Notes under the pieces: model-generated
Database searches by the model: none
What the model saw: the letters and a program-made list of their open reading frames with translations, nothing else
Told to the model about the DNA's origin: nothing
Origin: Drosophila miranda
Taxonomy: Eukaryota > Arthropoda > Insecta > Diptera > Drosophilidae
Direction of reading: 5' to 3'
NCBI RefSeq assembly: GCF_003369915.1
Contig: NC_046676.1
Coordinates: forward strand, 5,270,001-5,334,000
Length of the DNA stretch: 64,000 nt
Part shown: piece by piece, positions 53,310 through 64,000 of the stretch
Layout: the number at the start of each line of letters is the position of its first letter
How positions within the stretch are numbered: position 1 is the stretch's first letter
Position numbers and translations under genes: made by a program

Positions 53310-55540
53310 AAATTCAAAAATGATGCTATTAGGGATAATATGTTAAATGTTAATTAGGATGTGTACTGCAATGAGCAGATAATCTGATGTTAATTGGGCT
53401 TCTGTTCTCTCGCATCCTAGTGTAGATACGTCCTATAATGTTTTCCTGCATACGGTCCGTCGTATTATTGGTAACAATGCTTCCAAAAGGGTGCATGGCT
53501 CCTATAGACTGCCGTGGTATACGAAGGGTCTTATGAAATATAAGAATCTTCGTAATAAGTACTTTAAACGATTTGGTAAGACCCGGGACCCTGTAGATTG
53601 CGCAAGGTATGTGCAACATAAGAGGGAGTTTGCTTTTTTAGGCAAATTTTTGTATAACCAATATATTGCCGACGTTGAGAGGGAACTTTAAGTCAATCCC
53701 AGGTCTTTTTGGCATTTTATAAAGTCCAAAAGGTCAACGAGCTCTCTTCCTTCCGTTATGAACCTGGGCAGCTTGAGCGCTAATACGGATAATGGTATAG
53801 CAAACCTTTTTTCTTCTTTCTTTAGCTCAAATTTTGAGCCATACGCAGCTTGGCACAGTTTCGATGTCTTAAACTCTATACCCTCGGTGGTCAATATTGG
53901 TACACTCGATGTATCGGAAGAGGACATTTTGGTGGCAATTGATGAATTCGATAATTCTAATAAACCCGACTGTGATAGCATTTCTGCCTTCCTGCTTCGC
54001 AACTGTATTGTAGCGTTCTGTGAACCTCTCAAAACTCTATTCACAAATTCGCTGTTAACGGGTCAGTTTATTGGTAAGTGGAAAGCTGCCACGATTACGC
54101 CAATTTTTAAGAGAGGTACCAAAAATCTCATTTCCAATTATAGACCAATTGCCAAACTCAGCAATGTTTCAAAACTTCTAGAGCGAATCATTGCCAGAAA
54201 AATCACCTTCCTCATGAAATCCTACATTAGCCCAAATCAGCATGGTTTTATGCCGGGTAGATCAACAACCACTAATCTCATTGCTTTCAGTAATTTCTGC
54301 ACTCGTGTCTTTGAAATGCACTCTCAAGTCGACGTTGTGTATACTGACTTTGCTAAAGCCTTTGACAAAGTCTCCCACTGGGCTTTAATAGCCAAGCTGC
54401 ATCGGTTGGGGATTCATTCCTGCCTGCTCAGTTGGTTTAGGTCGTATCTTGAGCGGCGAGAGTATGTCGTATTGATAAATGGAAAGCCTTCGGCCCCATT
54501 CTTGGCTACTTCCGGCCTTTCACAGGGAAGTGCACTTGGTCCACTTCTGTTCTTAATTTTTATTAACGACATATGTCTCAGCATTCAAGCTTCTGAGCAT
54601 CTGCTTTATGCTGATGATCTTAAAATCTTTCGATCTGTCAAAACCTTAGGCGAAAGTATCCTTCTGCAGCGCGACCTGGATAGAGTTGCTCGTTGGTGCA
54701 GACTTAATTCGCTCCCACTCAACATTAGTAAATGTTACTTTGTTTCTTTTAGCAAGCGTGTCTTTAATGTGCTGGCCTCATATTCAACAGATGGCCATCC
54801 TCTCTTAAAGCAGACGGAGATACTTGACCTCGGGGTCTTATTTGACTCTAGATTTCTGTTTGCAGGGCACATGAATTTAATATTGCCAAAAGCCTATGCA
54901 ATGTTCGGCTTTGTTAAGCGCAATTCATCCCAATTCAAGGACCCATATACAAGACTCAGTCTGTACGCATTCCTTGTGCGCTCGCTCCTTTAATACGCTT
55001 CCATGGTCTGGAATCCCACCGGGGTCGTCCAAATTTCGCGCATCGAACGACTCCAAAGAAAGTTTCTGAAATTTGCACTCCAGCCTCTGCCATTTTCCAT
55101 TCCGATGCCGTCCTATGAGTGCAGATGTCGCCTCGTGCATCTCTCCTCTCTCGAGGATCGTAGGACCATTGCGGCTCAAATATTTATTTTTGACCTTTTA
55201 GTGGGTAATATCGATTGCCCTGACCTACTTAGTAGGATTAGCTTCACTACGCCCGCCAGGAGCCTCAGGACCCATGCACCCTTTGCAGTTGATCTCCACC
55301 GGACCAATTATGGCTTTCATGAGCCCATCAGTAGGGCGCTTCGGCAGCACAATGCGCTGCCAGCTGGAATGCGCTTTGACTTTTGCCAGGGGAAGGGAGC
55401 CGTCAGACGGTTGCTTGTGGATTTCTTCCTGCTACATAATTAATTTACTAATGTTATTTTTTTTATTTGTTAATATAGAAATAAGTTAGCCTAGCCAGTT
55501 AAGGATTTTTTGATTCCGTTGGCGAATAATAAATAAATAA
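53310..55540 (+). pseudogene. Non-LTR retrotransposon RT fragment (unit B)
   Basis: Matches 34671-36870, including the TAA before the C-terminal region (54991-54993). Private changes: about 40 bp extra near 53355-53395 between repeats of TGTTAATT, and loss of the conserved proline in the PQGS motif (now SQGS). Decaying without constraint. Confidence 0.8.
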
Positions 55541-55728
55541 ATAAATTCTTGGTCTCTGTGATAAAACAATAAACAGAAAAATTTCGTTGTGATAGCCTTA
55601 AACAGATACTGACTAGATTCTGCATTCATTGGCGACTTAGATGACAAATATTTCTTCAATTCTATAATATCCTTTTCCCCAGTGTGTGCAGAATGTTGCC
55701 CATTCCGTTCCATGTTATGTAATGGTAA
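55541..55728 (-). pseudogene. Unidentified gene fragment (unit B)
   Basis: Substituted version of the 36890-37050 fragment (reverse frame with NGQHSAHTGEKDIIELKKYL). Confidence 0.3.
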
Positions 55729-56060
55729 TTGGTCCGTGGGAAGACAGCAATGTTTTCAGCAGGGGGGAAGCCCTGCCGTGTGCCGTTCCGAGTCGTGCCC
55801 CAGTTTTTGGAGAGGCGACGTCGGTGCTACCGTGAGTGCCTGCTGGTCTTGCAGTTGCAATTGCTGGGGCGTCTGCTGTTGGTTCCTGCTTCTGCTTCCT
55901 CCAGAGCGTCCTCCCAGGATATCGTTGTTGGAATGCTTTGTGTTCATCTGCTGCTGCTGGTGGTGGCTCCCACATGGGATGTGTGGTGGCAGACCAGGCC
56001 ACCAGGGCACTCCATCGACGGGATAGAGGGGATGCTGGCCAGGGACCTGCGGCCAGGTAA
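55729..56060 (-). pseudogene. Captured exon with octapeptide-like motif, degraded (unit B)
   Basis: Same exon as 37986-38300 but with KHSNNDILGG, losing the key hydrophobic residue. Confidence 0.38.
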
Positions 56061-57000
56061 GGGCTGTCCAGGAGTGAAGGGGCGGCGGCGTCCAGGTGTT
56101 GGAGCTGCTGCGGCAGACCGGAAGTCAACAAGTTCAACACAGACTAAAGAAGATTCTCGAACAAAAGGTTCGTTTCTTTTATTAACTTCAACTTTATGCG
56201 AATGAGCCGTTCGTTTTAATCCTCGACGAGCTGCATGTTTGTTAGGAAAGGGAATGCTGCCAATGCCCTGTGCTGTGGGACAGCATTGACCCGCGCAAAA
56301 ATTTGGCGAAGGAGTACACTGAAACTTAGGATGGATTTGGGGCCACTGCTGATCTATGGCAACAACAGAGATTTAAACATAAGCTTGATTCATATTTATT
56401 TCGAAGGATGATATGATGCGATGCGAGTGCAGAAAGTCCACGCCGGTTAGGAGCTCACGCGAGAGACGCTACCACGATCGGGATCCCACACAATAGCTAG
56501 ATAATGCTCATGGCAGGAAGTGGGACATGTGGACGCGGTAAGGGAACCGTTTTCCCAGATTCGTAGATCTGGTAGATACGGTTATTCTCAATAATTCTGC
56601 GCTTTTAGTTTTCTCGTATCATTTAACTAGATACTGGATACAAAATTAAGTTTCTCTAGCCTTTAAAGTCTCTGGGATCTAGGCGCTCATCGGTTCGCAC
56701 AGACGGACATACATACATGGCTAAATCCATTCGGCTATTGATGCTGATCAAGAATATAAATACTTTATGAGGTCGGAAAAAAAATAAAATTATCTAGCCT
56801 TGAAGGAAAGTGATTCATCAATCGGATAAAATTATGAGTTCGGAACTAAGGGTTATTCTTCATCGGCTTAACTCAGGCTGTTGAGCTGTTTCAATTGAGG
56901 GTTTTATTGGTAGATTAAGTGGGTTCAGGTGAAGAGGCGACTCTGAGTAAATGCTTAAAGTACGCTTGTAAACATCAAATAAAACTTCCCATTACATTTT
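56061..57000. other. Unassigned segment of unit B with old INE-1-like fragment
   Basis: Matches 38301-39240. The INE-1-like remnant is at about 56590-56790. No gene seen. Confidence 0.45.
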
Positions 57001-58114
57001 TATACCCGATACACAAAATGAGTATTGGGGTATATTAGATTTGTGGTAAAAGTGGATGTGTGTAACGTCCAGAAGAAATCGTTTCCGACCCCATAAAGTA
57101 TATATATTCTTGATCAGCATCAATAGCCGAGTCGATTGAGCCCTGTCTGTCTGTTTGTCTGTCCGTCCGTCCGTCTGTCCGTCCCTATCAGCGCCTACTG
57201 CTCAAAGACTATAAAAGCTAGAGCAACGACGTTTTATATCCGGTCTTCTGTGATATGTCACTGCAACAAGTATATTTCAAAACTTTGCCCCGCCCCCTTC
57301 CGCCCCCACGAAGGGCGAAAATCTGTGGCATCCACAAATTCAAAGATACGAGAAAACAGAAAACGCAGAATCGTAGGAAATGTCCATATCTTCTAGAGAG
57401 CAAAATCTGAACCAGATCGTATAATTATTATAGCCAGAATCAAGAAAACAATTTCATTCTTTCTCGCTCTGTCTCTCTCTAACACACAGGTTTCATGGTC
57501 GGTTTTGCGAATTGCAAAATATGAGTTCAGGGATCTCAGAACCTATAAAAGCCAGAGCAACCAAATTTGGTATCCACACTCCTGTGATATCGGACCTTGA
57601 CCGTTTCGTTTCAAAATTTCGCCACACCCCCTTCCGCCCCCGCAAAGGATGAAAATCTGTGGCATCCACAAATCTCAGAGACTATTAAGGCTAGAGTAAC
57701 CAAATTTGGTACACACACTCCTTTAAGATGTCACTATAAAACGTATATCTCAAAATTTCGCCCCACCCCCTTCCGCCCACACAAAGGACGAAAATCTGTT
57801 GCATCCACAATATTGCAGATTCGAGAAAACTAAAAACGCAGAATCATAGATAATCATAGATCATAGATCTATCAGATTGCTGAATCTGGATCAGATCAGA
57901 TCATTATTATAGCCAAAAGGAACAAATAAATTTGCAGTGGCTAAGCAGCGCCCGACGTCACGCTAAGACTGATTTTCTGTCTCTCTCGCACGCACTCTTT
58001 GTCGTGTCGTTCAGTATTAGCGGCGTCTGCCAGAGGAGAGCCATACTGACTAAGTATCGGGTATAAATGTAGAGTTGCGGTGTCCGCAGCAACTCACAAC
58101 GTTCCCCCTCGTTT
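57001..58114 (+). mobile_element. INE-1/DINE-like Helentron (ISY-type), unit B
   Basis: Practically identical to 39241-40354 and in the same relative place, so it was copied as part of the unit rather than inserted again. Confidence 0.75.
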
Positions 58115-58966
58115 AGTTTTAGGAAAGATGGCATGGATCTACAAGAAGGATTTACAATCAGTAACTTTTCCGCCATTTACCTAAAATCGATCAACTGTTT
58201 AAATAGAGGGACCCAAGTGGGCTAAGTTCGATTACTCATCGGTATATATTTTGGTATATTTCTGAGGGTCAGACCGTATATTTGAGCACTTAGTCCGAGG
58301 TCACACAAATTCTCTTGCCCCCGTTGACCGATTTTGCTTAAACCGTATTTTGTAAGCAATGCAATAAAGATAAAAACTGAAATTTAAACGGTGTTGTAAA
58401 AAATTAATGAAGTAATTGGATAATAATACGAGTATTCCACGAGTATATATCAGAAGTCAGACGTATATTTCGGTATATTTTTGTGGGTCGGACGGTATAT
58501 TTGAGCGATAGGTCCGCGGTCACATTGCAGACGCGCGTCGCCAGGTTAACCGTCTACGGTATTTTTAATACTTTTCGGTATTTTTTCGGTCAAATTGAAC
58601 CGACGGAATATTTACGGTATATCGGTATATAATGGTATATTTTGTCAATTTAATCAATCTATTAATTTTTCTGTCTCTCGTTTGATATTAGCGGCGCCTG
58701 CCGTTCAACTTTATATAGCAATCCAATATTGCACGGAATATGAAAAACGTGGAATATGTTTAATAGAGCTTGAGCTCGTCACAATATATATTTGGTATAT
58801 TTTTAAAAGTAAACGGTATATATTGGTATATTTCTGAGGGTCGGACGGTATATTTGAGGGATAAGTCCGCGGTCACACTGTAGACCCGCGTCGCATTGCC
58901 GCCATTTGAAAAGAACGAGAAAAAAAGGAATTTGTTTAAATTTGTGTAGATTCTCATTTGTGCCAA
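58115..58966 (+). promoter_or_regulatory. Incenp copy C promoter region with repeated Motif 6 / Motif 1 modules
   Basis: Same layout as 40355-41207. The proximal Motif 1 CGGTCACACTG is at 58870-58880, with decayed modules further upstream. Confidence 0.65.
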
Positions 58967-61522
58967 ATGGATGATATGTTGGATATATTGGAGCCGCTGT
59001 CGCGGATGCAGCTGAAACTGGAGGAAATCCGGAAGGTATTTTTTCGGCTGCAATGGACATAGAACACGGCGATCAATATGGCGGCGCGCTTTTTTTTTTT
59101 TTTTGCAGGCTCACTTTAAAGAGCTGGAATAACTATTCTACGGCGTCAAGACCAAAGATGCCAAGGCTGCGGACAATGCCCCGGCGCGGAGCGAAACCTC
59201 CGCGGTGACACCACAGCAGACCCAGAAGCGTCCCAAACGGCTGACCGCTCTGACTGAGAACACAGATGATTCCCAAGGTGAGTTGTGCTGTGGGCTAAAA
59301 GAGACCAAGACTCACCTTGCACTCTCCCCAGATGCCCCCGATGTCACGGCAGAGTCCTCGGGCCGCCAAAGTGCGCGGTTGAGCAACTCCCAGCTTTTGG
59401 CCATTGCCGAGGTGGAGAACCTGAACAGCATAGCCTCGTTAATGCCACCGCTACCGGCACCGACTCTAGCCGACACCACCATGAGCTCGGGCCGGCCGCA
59501 GCGGGCTGCCAAATTGAAAACGGAAAAGCTGCTCAAGGAGCCCTCTCTCATCCGAAAGATGCGTCGCCCCAGCGAAATGGATTCGATCCGGGTGAAGGTG
59601 GAGAGCGAACAGCGCGTCTCGCAGGTCAACGGCAGGACGCACAACATAGCACCGGATCCCAAACCGTCAGTTGTGGAGGAGACACAGCCACAGGAGCCAC
59701 CACCAACACTACCAATAGAGCCCATCAAAAAGCCAGCCGAAGTCTTCGCCTCCAAGAATGTGTGCGTCAAAGTCAAGCGGGAGAAGTTTACCGGCGAGAT
59801 GCCGCCGCCCCTACCGGCCACAGATACCACATCCACAATTTTGGAGACGGATGCTACCAGGTGGGATGAGACTGCATTCAGCAATACTACAACGGCATCC
59901 GAGATGTCCAAGAAGGGGCGAAAGAAGAAGAAGGATGGCGCCTGCCATCGGCCCATCAAGGTGGAGCGATTTAGTGAAATTGATAAAAACTCGCCCGTCT
60001 CCTCGCGGACACGCAAAAACAGCACCGAGTCGCGCAACCAGGAGCGCTCCATCTACAAAGACGCCCTCGAGGGGCCGCCCATCGAAGAACAGCAGCAGCA
60101 GGCTTCTGCTGGCGCCGCCATTAATGAAACGAACACCTTGTCCAACGCCACAATGGTGCTGGGTCCGGCTCCCACCGATGAAAGCCCCAACATTGCACCG
60201 GCCGACGCCACCTTCGAAGTTATTACTAGCAAGAAGGGGCCACCAAAGCCAGTGTCAGAGCCAAGGCGGGACAGTCTCCTGACAGAGGATGAGTCGCTGG
60301 ACGACAGGGTACCAGTGGCGAAATTTCTCTCGAATGTGAAGACCATGAAGCTGCCCGGCCGCACCCATGAGCTGTTTAAGTGAGTATGAGTAAAATCTGG
60401 AGACTATTTGAATTGGAGCATCAATACTTCCCTTTTGACCTGCCCACAGTCCGCTCTTGCAGAGTCCAGTGAAGATGCGCGTGGAGGCCTTCGAAAATGC
60501 GGCCATTGCCCAGAGCAACTTACGCTCCCAGCGAGCCAAGGATACGGTAAGAGTGCAGTGCTCTCCCTCGTTTGTTCGGGAATTGATGATTGATGTTCCT
60601 TTTTCAGGGCACGAGCACAAGCAACACGCCCAAGATTGGCAAGTTGCAGCCACCGACTGTGGGGCGCTTTTATACGCCCACTCAGACCTCAAGTCTATTG
60701 CCCGTGAGCTCGGCCCAGCCCAAGAAGGGCCCCATGAGTGCCTCGAAGGCAACGACGCTGCTGAAGACTGCCACCGGGACCAACCTGAAGTCCACCAGTT
60801 CTGCATCCACCAAGAGCCTGTTACGCGAGAACAGCGGCGAAGACTTCCGCAAGGGTCTGCACAGCCTGGCCGAGGAGCGCAAGAAGCTGCGTGAGCAGAA
60901 GCATCAGCAAGCCGCCCAGCAGCGAGAGGCAAAGGAGCGGGAGCGAGCCGAACGCATTGCCAAGCAGACCGCGGAACGCGCCAAGAAACAGGAGGAACGA
61001 AAGAAGCTGGAGGAGCGCAAGCGGCTGGAGGTTGAGGAGCTGAATCGTAAGATGCGCCAGAAGGAGGAGGCCGAGGCCCTCAGGAAAGCCAAGATCCGGG
61101 AGCTGGAGAATCAGAAGCTGGCACAGTTGACCGGGGCCAAGAAGAAGATTCTGCCACCGCCGCCGAAGACAAAATACACATGGGACATGCTGCACGAGGA
61201 TGACTCCACCGATGACGAGAGCAAGGTCACCCACAAGCGTCCGCCAGCACCCACCTAGAGTCGCAGTAAGTTAGCGTTTTCTTTAGCCAGTGTCTGATCT
61301 AATCTAAAATTTTGTGACCCATTCTCAGGCCATGTACGCGGCGTAGCGATTGCCATGCAGAGCCACTGTCCCACCGATGTCATCGACAGCTTCTTCTCGG
61401 TGGCCCCCACCACTCCGGACCTGAAACTGATTTTCCCCAACATCGATCCCAGCCAGCTGAAGCGCAACTCCAGCGTGCTCTGGTCCACGCCCCCACGCTA
61501 CTCGGAGCTCCCAAAATACTAG
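58967..61522 (+). pseudogene. Incenp: Incenp copy C, two nonsense mutations
   Basis: Exons are 58967-59035, 59109-59277, 59332-60379, 60450-60546, 60608-61265, 61329-61522. Exon phases add up to 744 residues without the stops, close to the 755 I recall for D. melanogaster. It lacks the indels of A and B, so it best shows the ancestral frame. It has a TAA at 59130-59132 (codon 31, inside the CEN box) and TGG to TAG at 61256-61258 in the conserved PTW of the IN-box. The exon 6 sequence (SFFSVAPTTPDL..., RNSSVLWSTPPR) remains recognisable but untranslated. Confidence 0.87.
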
Positions 61523-61729
61523 TTATACACAAACACGTATGTATATAAAATAATCCCCTGTTTTTCTTTCTGTTTCGTTCTATGGAAATATAAATGAAGT
61601 TTAAATTAAATAAATGTATTTGCGAAAAGTAATGCAAGATACCGCACGATACCACTTCCATTCCACTTGATTCCCTCTGACACTAATACCCAACTGCTTA
61701 AGAACTATTAAAGCCGCCGGCGTGCTCAA
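61523..61729 (+). other. Incenp copy C 3' UTR
   Basis: Uninterrupted counterpart of 31660-31866; confirms the empty target site of the I element. Confidence 0.6.
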
Positions 61730-62098
61730 TTCAATTTGGGTTCGTTGGTATGGTCCGGCGATCCGCAATCGTCGGCTATGATACCTAGTAATGTACATTT
61801 GCCGAACGAGATTCTTTTCCTAGATGACTGTTTTAGTATGGGCTTATCCCAAGTAAATAATGTTTTTAATAGGCTAAATAAGATTTTAGACTTAATTTTT
61901 GTTAGTTCGGATATAGATTGCCATGTTACATGTTGCGAACTCCCCATCGCGGAATGTGACATGCATCATATGCCGTTGGAATTCTTAGTCAATTTCCATT
62001 TTTATTCGCCCTGGGCGGAACCATATTATGAATGCTTCTTTTCTAGTGTAAGCCTGAATGCTTGTGTGGTTCGGTTGTCCTTCTTGAAGATAATTTAA
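61730..62098 (+). pseudogene. Non-LTR endonuclease C-terminal fragment (unit C)
   Basis: Identical in translation to the unit A fragment at 31867-32235. Confidence 0.65.
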
Positions 62099-62270
62099 TT
62101 TTTATTGGGCCAACATCGAAAATAAATGAAACAGAGATAAACAGATAAAGGTACATAAAATAAAATCAAACATAAAACGCAAATAAAAATTCCAAATTCC
62201 AAAAATATAGGTACATTTTAGTAGTAATTTCGATAGATAATCTCATCGTGGATTCGGCCACATGCGACTT

Positions 62271-64000
62271 TCACCCGTCGCCGGGTTGCTTCAATTGATT
62301 GCCAAATCGAGGCCTCTCCTCCTGATTGACCGCCTGCTTTGACGGTGTGTTGGCGGCCGACGCCACCGAATTGTGGTTTACGAGGATATGGCGAATTCGT
62401 GGCACAGCCACGCGATTGCGCTGATGCTGAGCCCCGCCGACGGGCAGCACTGAGGAGCGACTCGTGGGCACAAATTCGTCATAGGAGATCCCGGCTTCGC
62501 GGTCATTTTCAGTGCCCAATCCCCCGCTGCGACGCAATGTGTTGTCCAGGACGCGGACCCGCTTTAGTGGCGACTTGGACGCCTTCAGCTGGCTGTTGGC
62601 CAGCCGATACCCCGAAGAGCTGGCGGCTGCTGATGGATTTAGTCGCTTGTGCAGATTCCCAGTGCTCTTGGTCATATTGGGAGTGATCAGCTGGATTGTT
62701 GGGGTCTTGCGCAACGACATTGTCGAGGTCGACATTGAGGACATGTTCTTCAAAGTTCGGGGCGTGCGAGGGGCCGTTGAACCGGCAGTCGGCGGTGGCA
62801 TCATCAATTTGCTGCTGCTGCCCGTCCTCGTGGTGGGCGGGGCCTTCTTGCGGGCCGAGCTCTGCTTGGCCTGCCGATAGTTCTCCCATTCGCCAGCCAT
62901 CAGCTCCAGTATGTTCTCGCCATAAACCAGAAACGGGCCATGCGATTGCACCTCATAGGCGTGCACCAGTTCAGTGATCTGCTGCTCAATCTTGGGCAGC
63001 TTCGAGATGGCCTTGCGTTCCTTTTCCTCTTTAAGGAGCTGGCCGCCACGATTTTTGAAACGATTCGGCTCGTTGGCCTTTGCCTCTAGAGCCTGCATGC
63101 GGGACCAAAGTTCTGCACGGCTCTCGTACAGATCGAAAATCTCCTTGTTGCACGTGTAGAAGCTCTTCAGATCATCCAGCTCCAGCTCGTGCAGCTCCAA
63201 CAGGTCTTCGTTGTAATACTTATTGTAGTAGTTGAAGAAACGCTTGCGCTCCTGCTGGCTCTTGAGCGTTAGATCCCACCACTTGCTTATCTCGACGCGC
63301 AGCTGCTCGATGAACGTCTTGGGGTTCTGGCTGCGCAGTGCCTGGCAGCGCTGCAGCTCCGAATGGAGGATGTCATAGGTGCGCTGCGTATTCTCGGTGC
63401 ACTCGCGCACTCGTCGCATGGCGCTCTCGTCCGTCTCCTGGAGGCGATCCCACAGCACGTAGATCTTCTCGCGCATGTCATGGATTTTGGAGCGCAGCTC
63501 CTGGATCTGCTCGGCATAACTGTTGCGCATCTGCCGCAGCCGCTCTAGTGTCTCTGGTGTTAGATTGTGGCTCAGATCGTTCAGTAGGCGATCCTCTGCA
63601 TCGGTCTGGGGCATCAGCTCGAGCATCTTCATGTCATGCTTGATGGCCTTGCGCAGCTGGTCCAGCTCCGTCTGGCGCACTGCGCGCTGAGAGCGCAGGT
63701 TGTCGAGATGGTCGCGAAAGCCGTCCATCTCATCGGGCAGGGGCAGCGGGTCCGCCAGTAGAGGGAGCGGCAGTGCGCCCAGCTCTTCGCAGAGCTGCTC
63801 CTGCTGGAGCAGCAGCTCCCCGATCTCCGCCCGACGTTTCGAGAGCTCCTCGCGCAGATGCTCAATGCTTTTGTCCAGCTTCAGCTGCCATATGATCAGT
63901 GGCACATCGTCGGGCCTCTGACCAATGTCCACCGTCTCATGGAGGAGTCGGGTGAGGTCGCTGGCCTCGGCTCGGAGTGCGGCTATGTCATCCAGGATGG
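62271..64000 (-). CDS. feo: Fascetto-like PRC1/MAP65 microtubule bundler, copy C (5' end outside window)
   Basis: Open from the stop at 62271 to the window edge, about 576 codons; the missing part is about 62 N-terminal residues. It keeps RKRFFNYYN and has one private change (RIRHILVNH where A and B have RIRHVLVNH). The microtubule-binding domain and tail are complete. Confidence 0.85.
   Translation of the reverse strand, partial: ILDDIAALRAEASDLTRLLHETVDIGQRPDDVPLIIWQLKLDKSIEHLREELSKRRAEIGELLLQQEQLCEELGALPLPLLADPLPLPDEMDGFRDHLDNLRSQRAVRQTELDQLRKAIKHDMKMLELMPQTDAEDRLLNDLSHNLTPETLERLRQMRNSYAEQIQELRSKIHDMREKIYVLWDRLQETDESAMRRVRECTENTQRTYDILHSELQRCQALRSQNPKTFIEQLRVEISKWWDLTLKSQQERKRFFNYYNKYYNEDLLELHELELDDLKSFYTCNKEIFDLYESRAELWSRMQALEAKANEPNRFKNRGGQLLKEEKERKAISKLPKIEQQITELVHAYEVQSHGPFLVYGENILELMAGEWENYRQAKQSSARKKAPPTTRTGSSSKLMMPPPTAGSTAPRTPRTLKNMSSMSTSTMSLRKTPTIQLITPNMTKSTGNLHKRLNPSAAASSSGYRLANSQLKASKSPLKRVRVLDNTLRRSGGLGTENDREAGISYDEFVPTSRSSVLPVGGAQHQRNRVAVPRIRHILVNHNSVASAANTPSKQAVNQEERPRFGNQLKQPGDG

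Larger units (their letters stand above)
40971..58729. repeat. Amplified Incenp-feo tandem unit B
   Basis: 17.8 kb; same gene order and orientation as unit A, plus a 6.5 kb I-type element in the Incenp 3' UTR and minus about 0.92 kb of the gene-fragment region. Without those changes its length agrees with unit A. Confidence 0.92.
58730..64000. repeat. Amplified Incenp-feo tandem unit C (runs off window)
   Basis: Repeats the start of units A and B up to the window edge inside feo. Confidence 0.92.

Noticed and set aside
1..64000. tRNA, rRNA or bacterial-type operon features
   Set aside because: None seen by eye; gene structure, introns and elements are those of an insect genome.

Overview
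The window looks like Drosophila, most likely the obscura group. The supporting signs are short spliced introns (54-71 nt), INCENP and PRC1/fascetto orthologues, BEL/Pao, Ty3/gypsy, I-type and other non-LTR elements, a ~1.1 kb INE-1/DINE-like Helentron, and promoters built from Drosophila core-promoter Motif 6 and Motif 1. The density of young nested transposons around tandemly amplified, partly decayed cell-division genes fits a repeat-rich Y or neo-Y chromosome, such as that of D. miranda, where meiosis and chromosome-segregation genes are reported from memory to have amplified. The species and chromosome are inferred, not shown.

Left part (1-28879), all on the minus strand. 1-6371 is the 5' portion of a Ty3/gypsy element: integrase to protease, a Gag with an unusual N-terminal RING-H2 finger, a leader, a primer-binding site and a long putative LTR. 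It abuts, and may be nested in, the first of three head-to-tail BEL/Pao copies. The BEL copies share single LTRs (11932-12508 and 20077-20653, with an end LTR at 28297-28879), so this is a true LTR-internal-LTR-internal-LTR tandem. Copy 1 is badly broken. Copies 2 and 3 are near-identical and carry gag-protease, RT-RNase H-integrase and a baculovirus-F-like env. All copies share an in-frame TAA between gag-protease and pol, and copies 2 and 3 share a frameshift before the env membrane anchor.

Right part (29030-64000). This is a head-to-tail amplified unit (A 29030-40970, B 40971-58729, C from 58730 off the right edge). Each unit holds an Incenp copy on the plus strand and a convergent fascetto (feo, PRC1/MAP65) copy on the minus strand. 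Endonuclease and reverse-transcriptase pieces of one non-LTR element lie on either side of feo. Beyond them come captured fragments of other genes, an old INE-1-like fragment and, at the end of units A and B, an intact-looking Helentron. Unit B also carries a full-length I-type element in the Incenp 3' UTR with a clear target-site duplication, and this I element is itself interrupted by the Helentron.

The two host genes act in the same process: INCENP in the chromosomal passenger complex, Feo as the central-spindle bundler. Their fates differ sharply. All three Incenp copies are broken, and each has lost the reading frame of the Aurora-B-binding IN-box by its own or a partly shared lesion. 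All feo copies remain open with very few amino-acid changes. This asymmetric co-amplification is the most interesting biology in the window.
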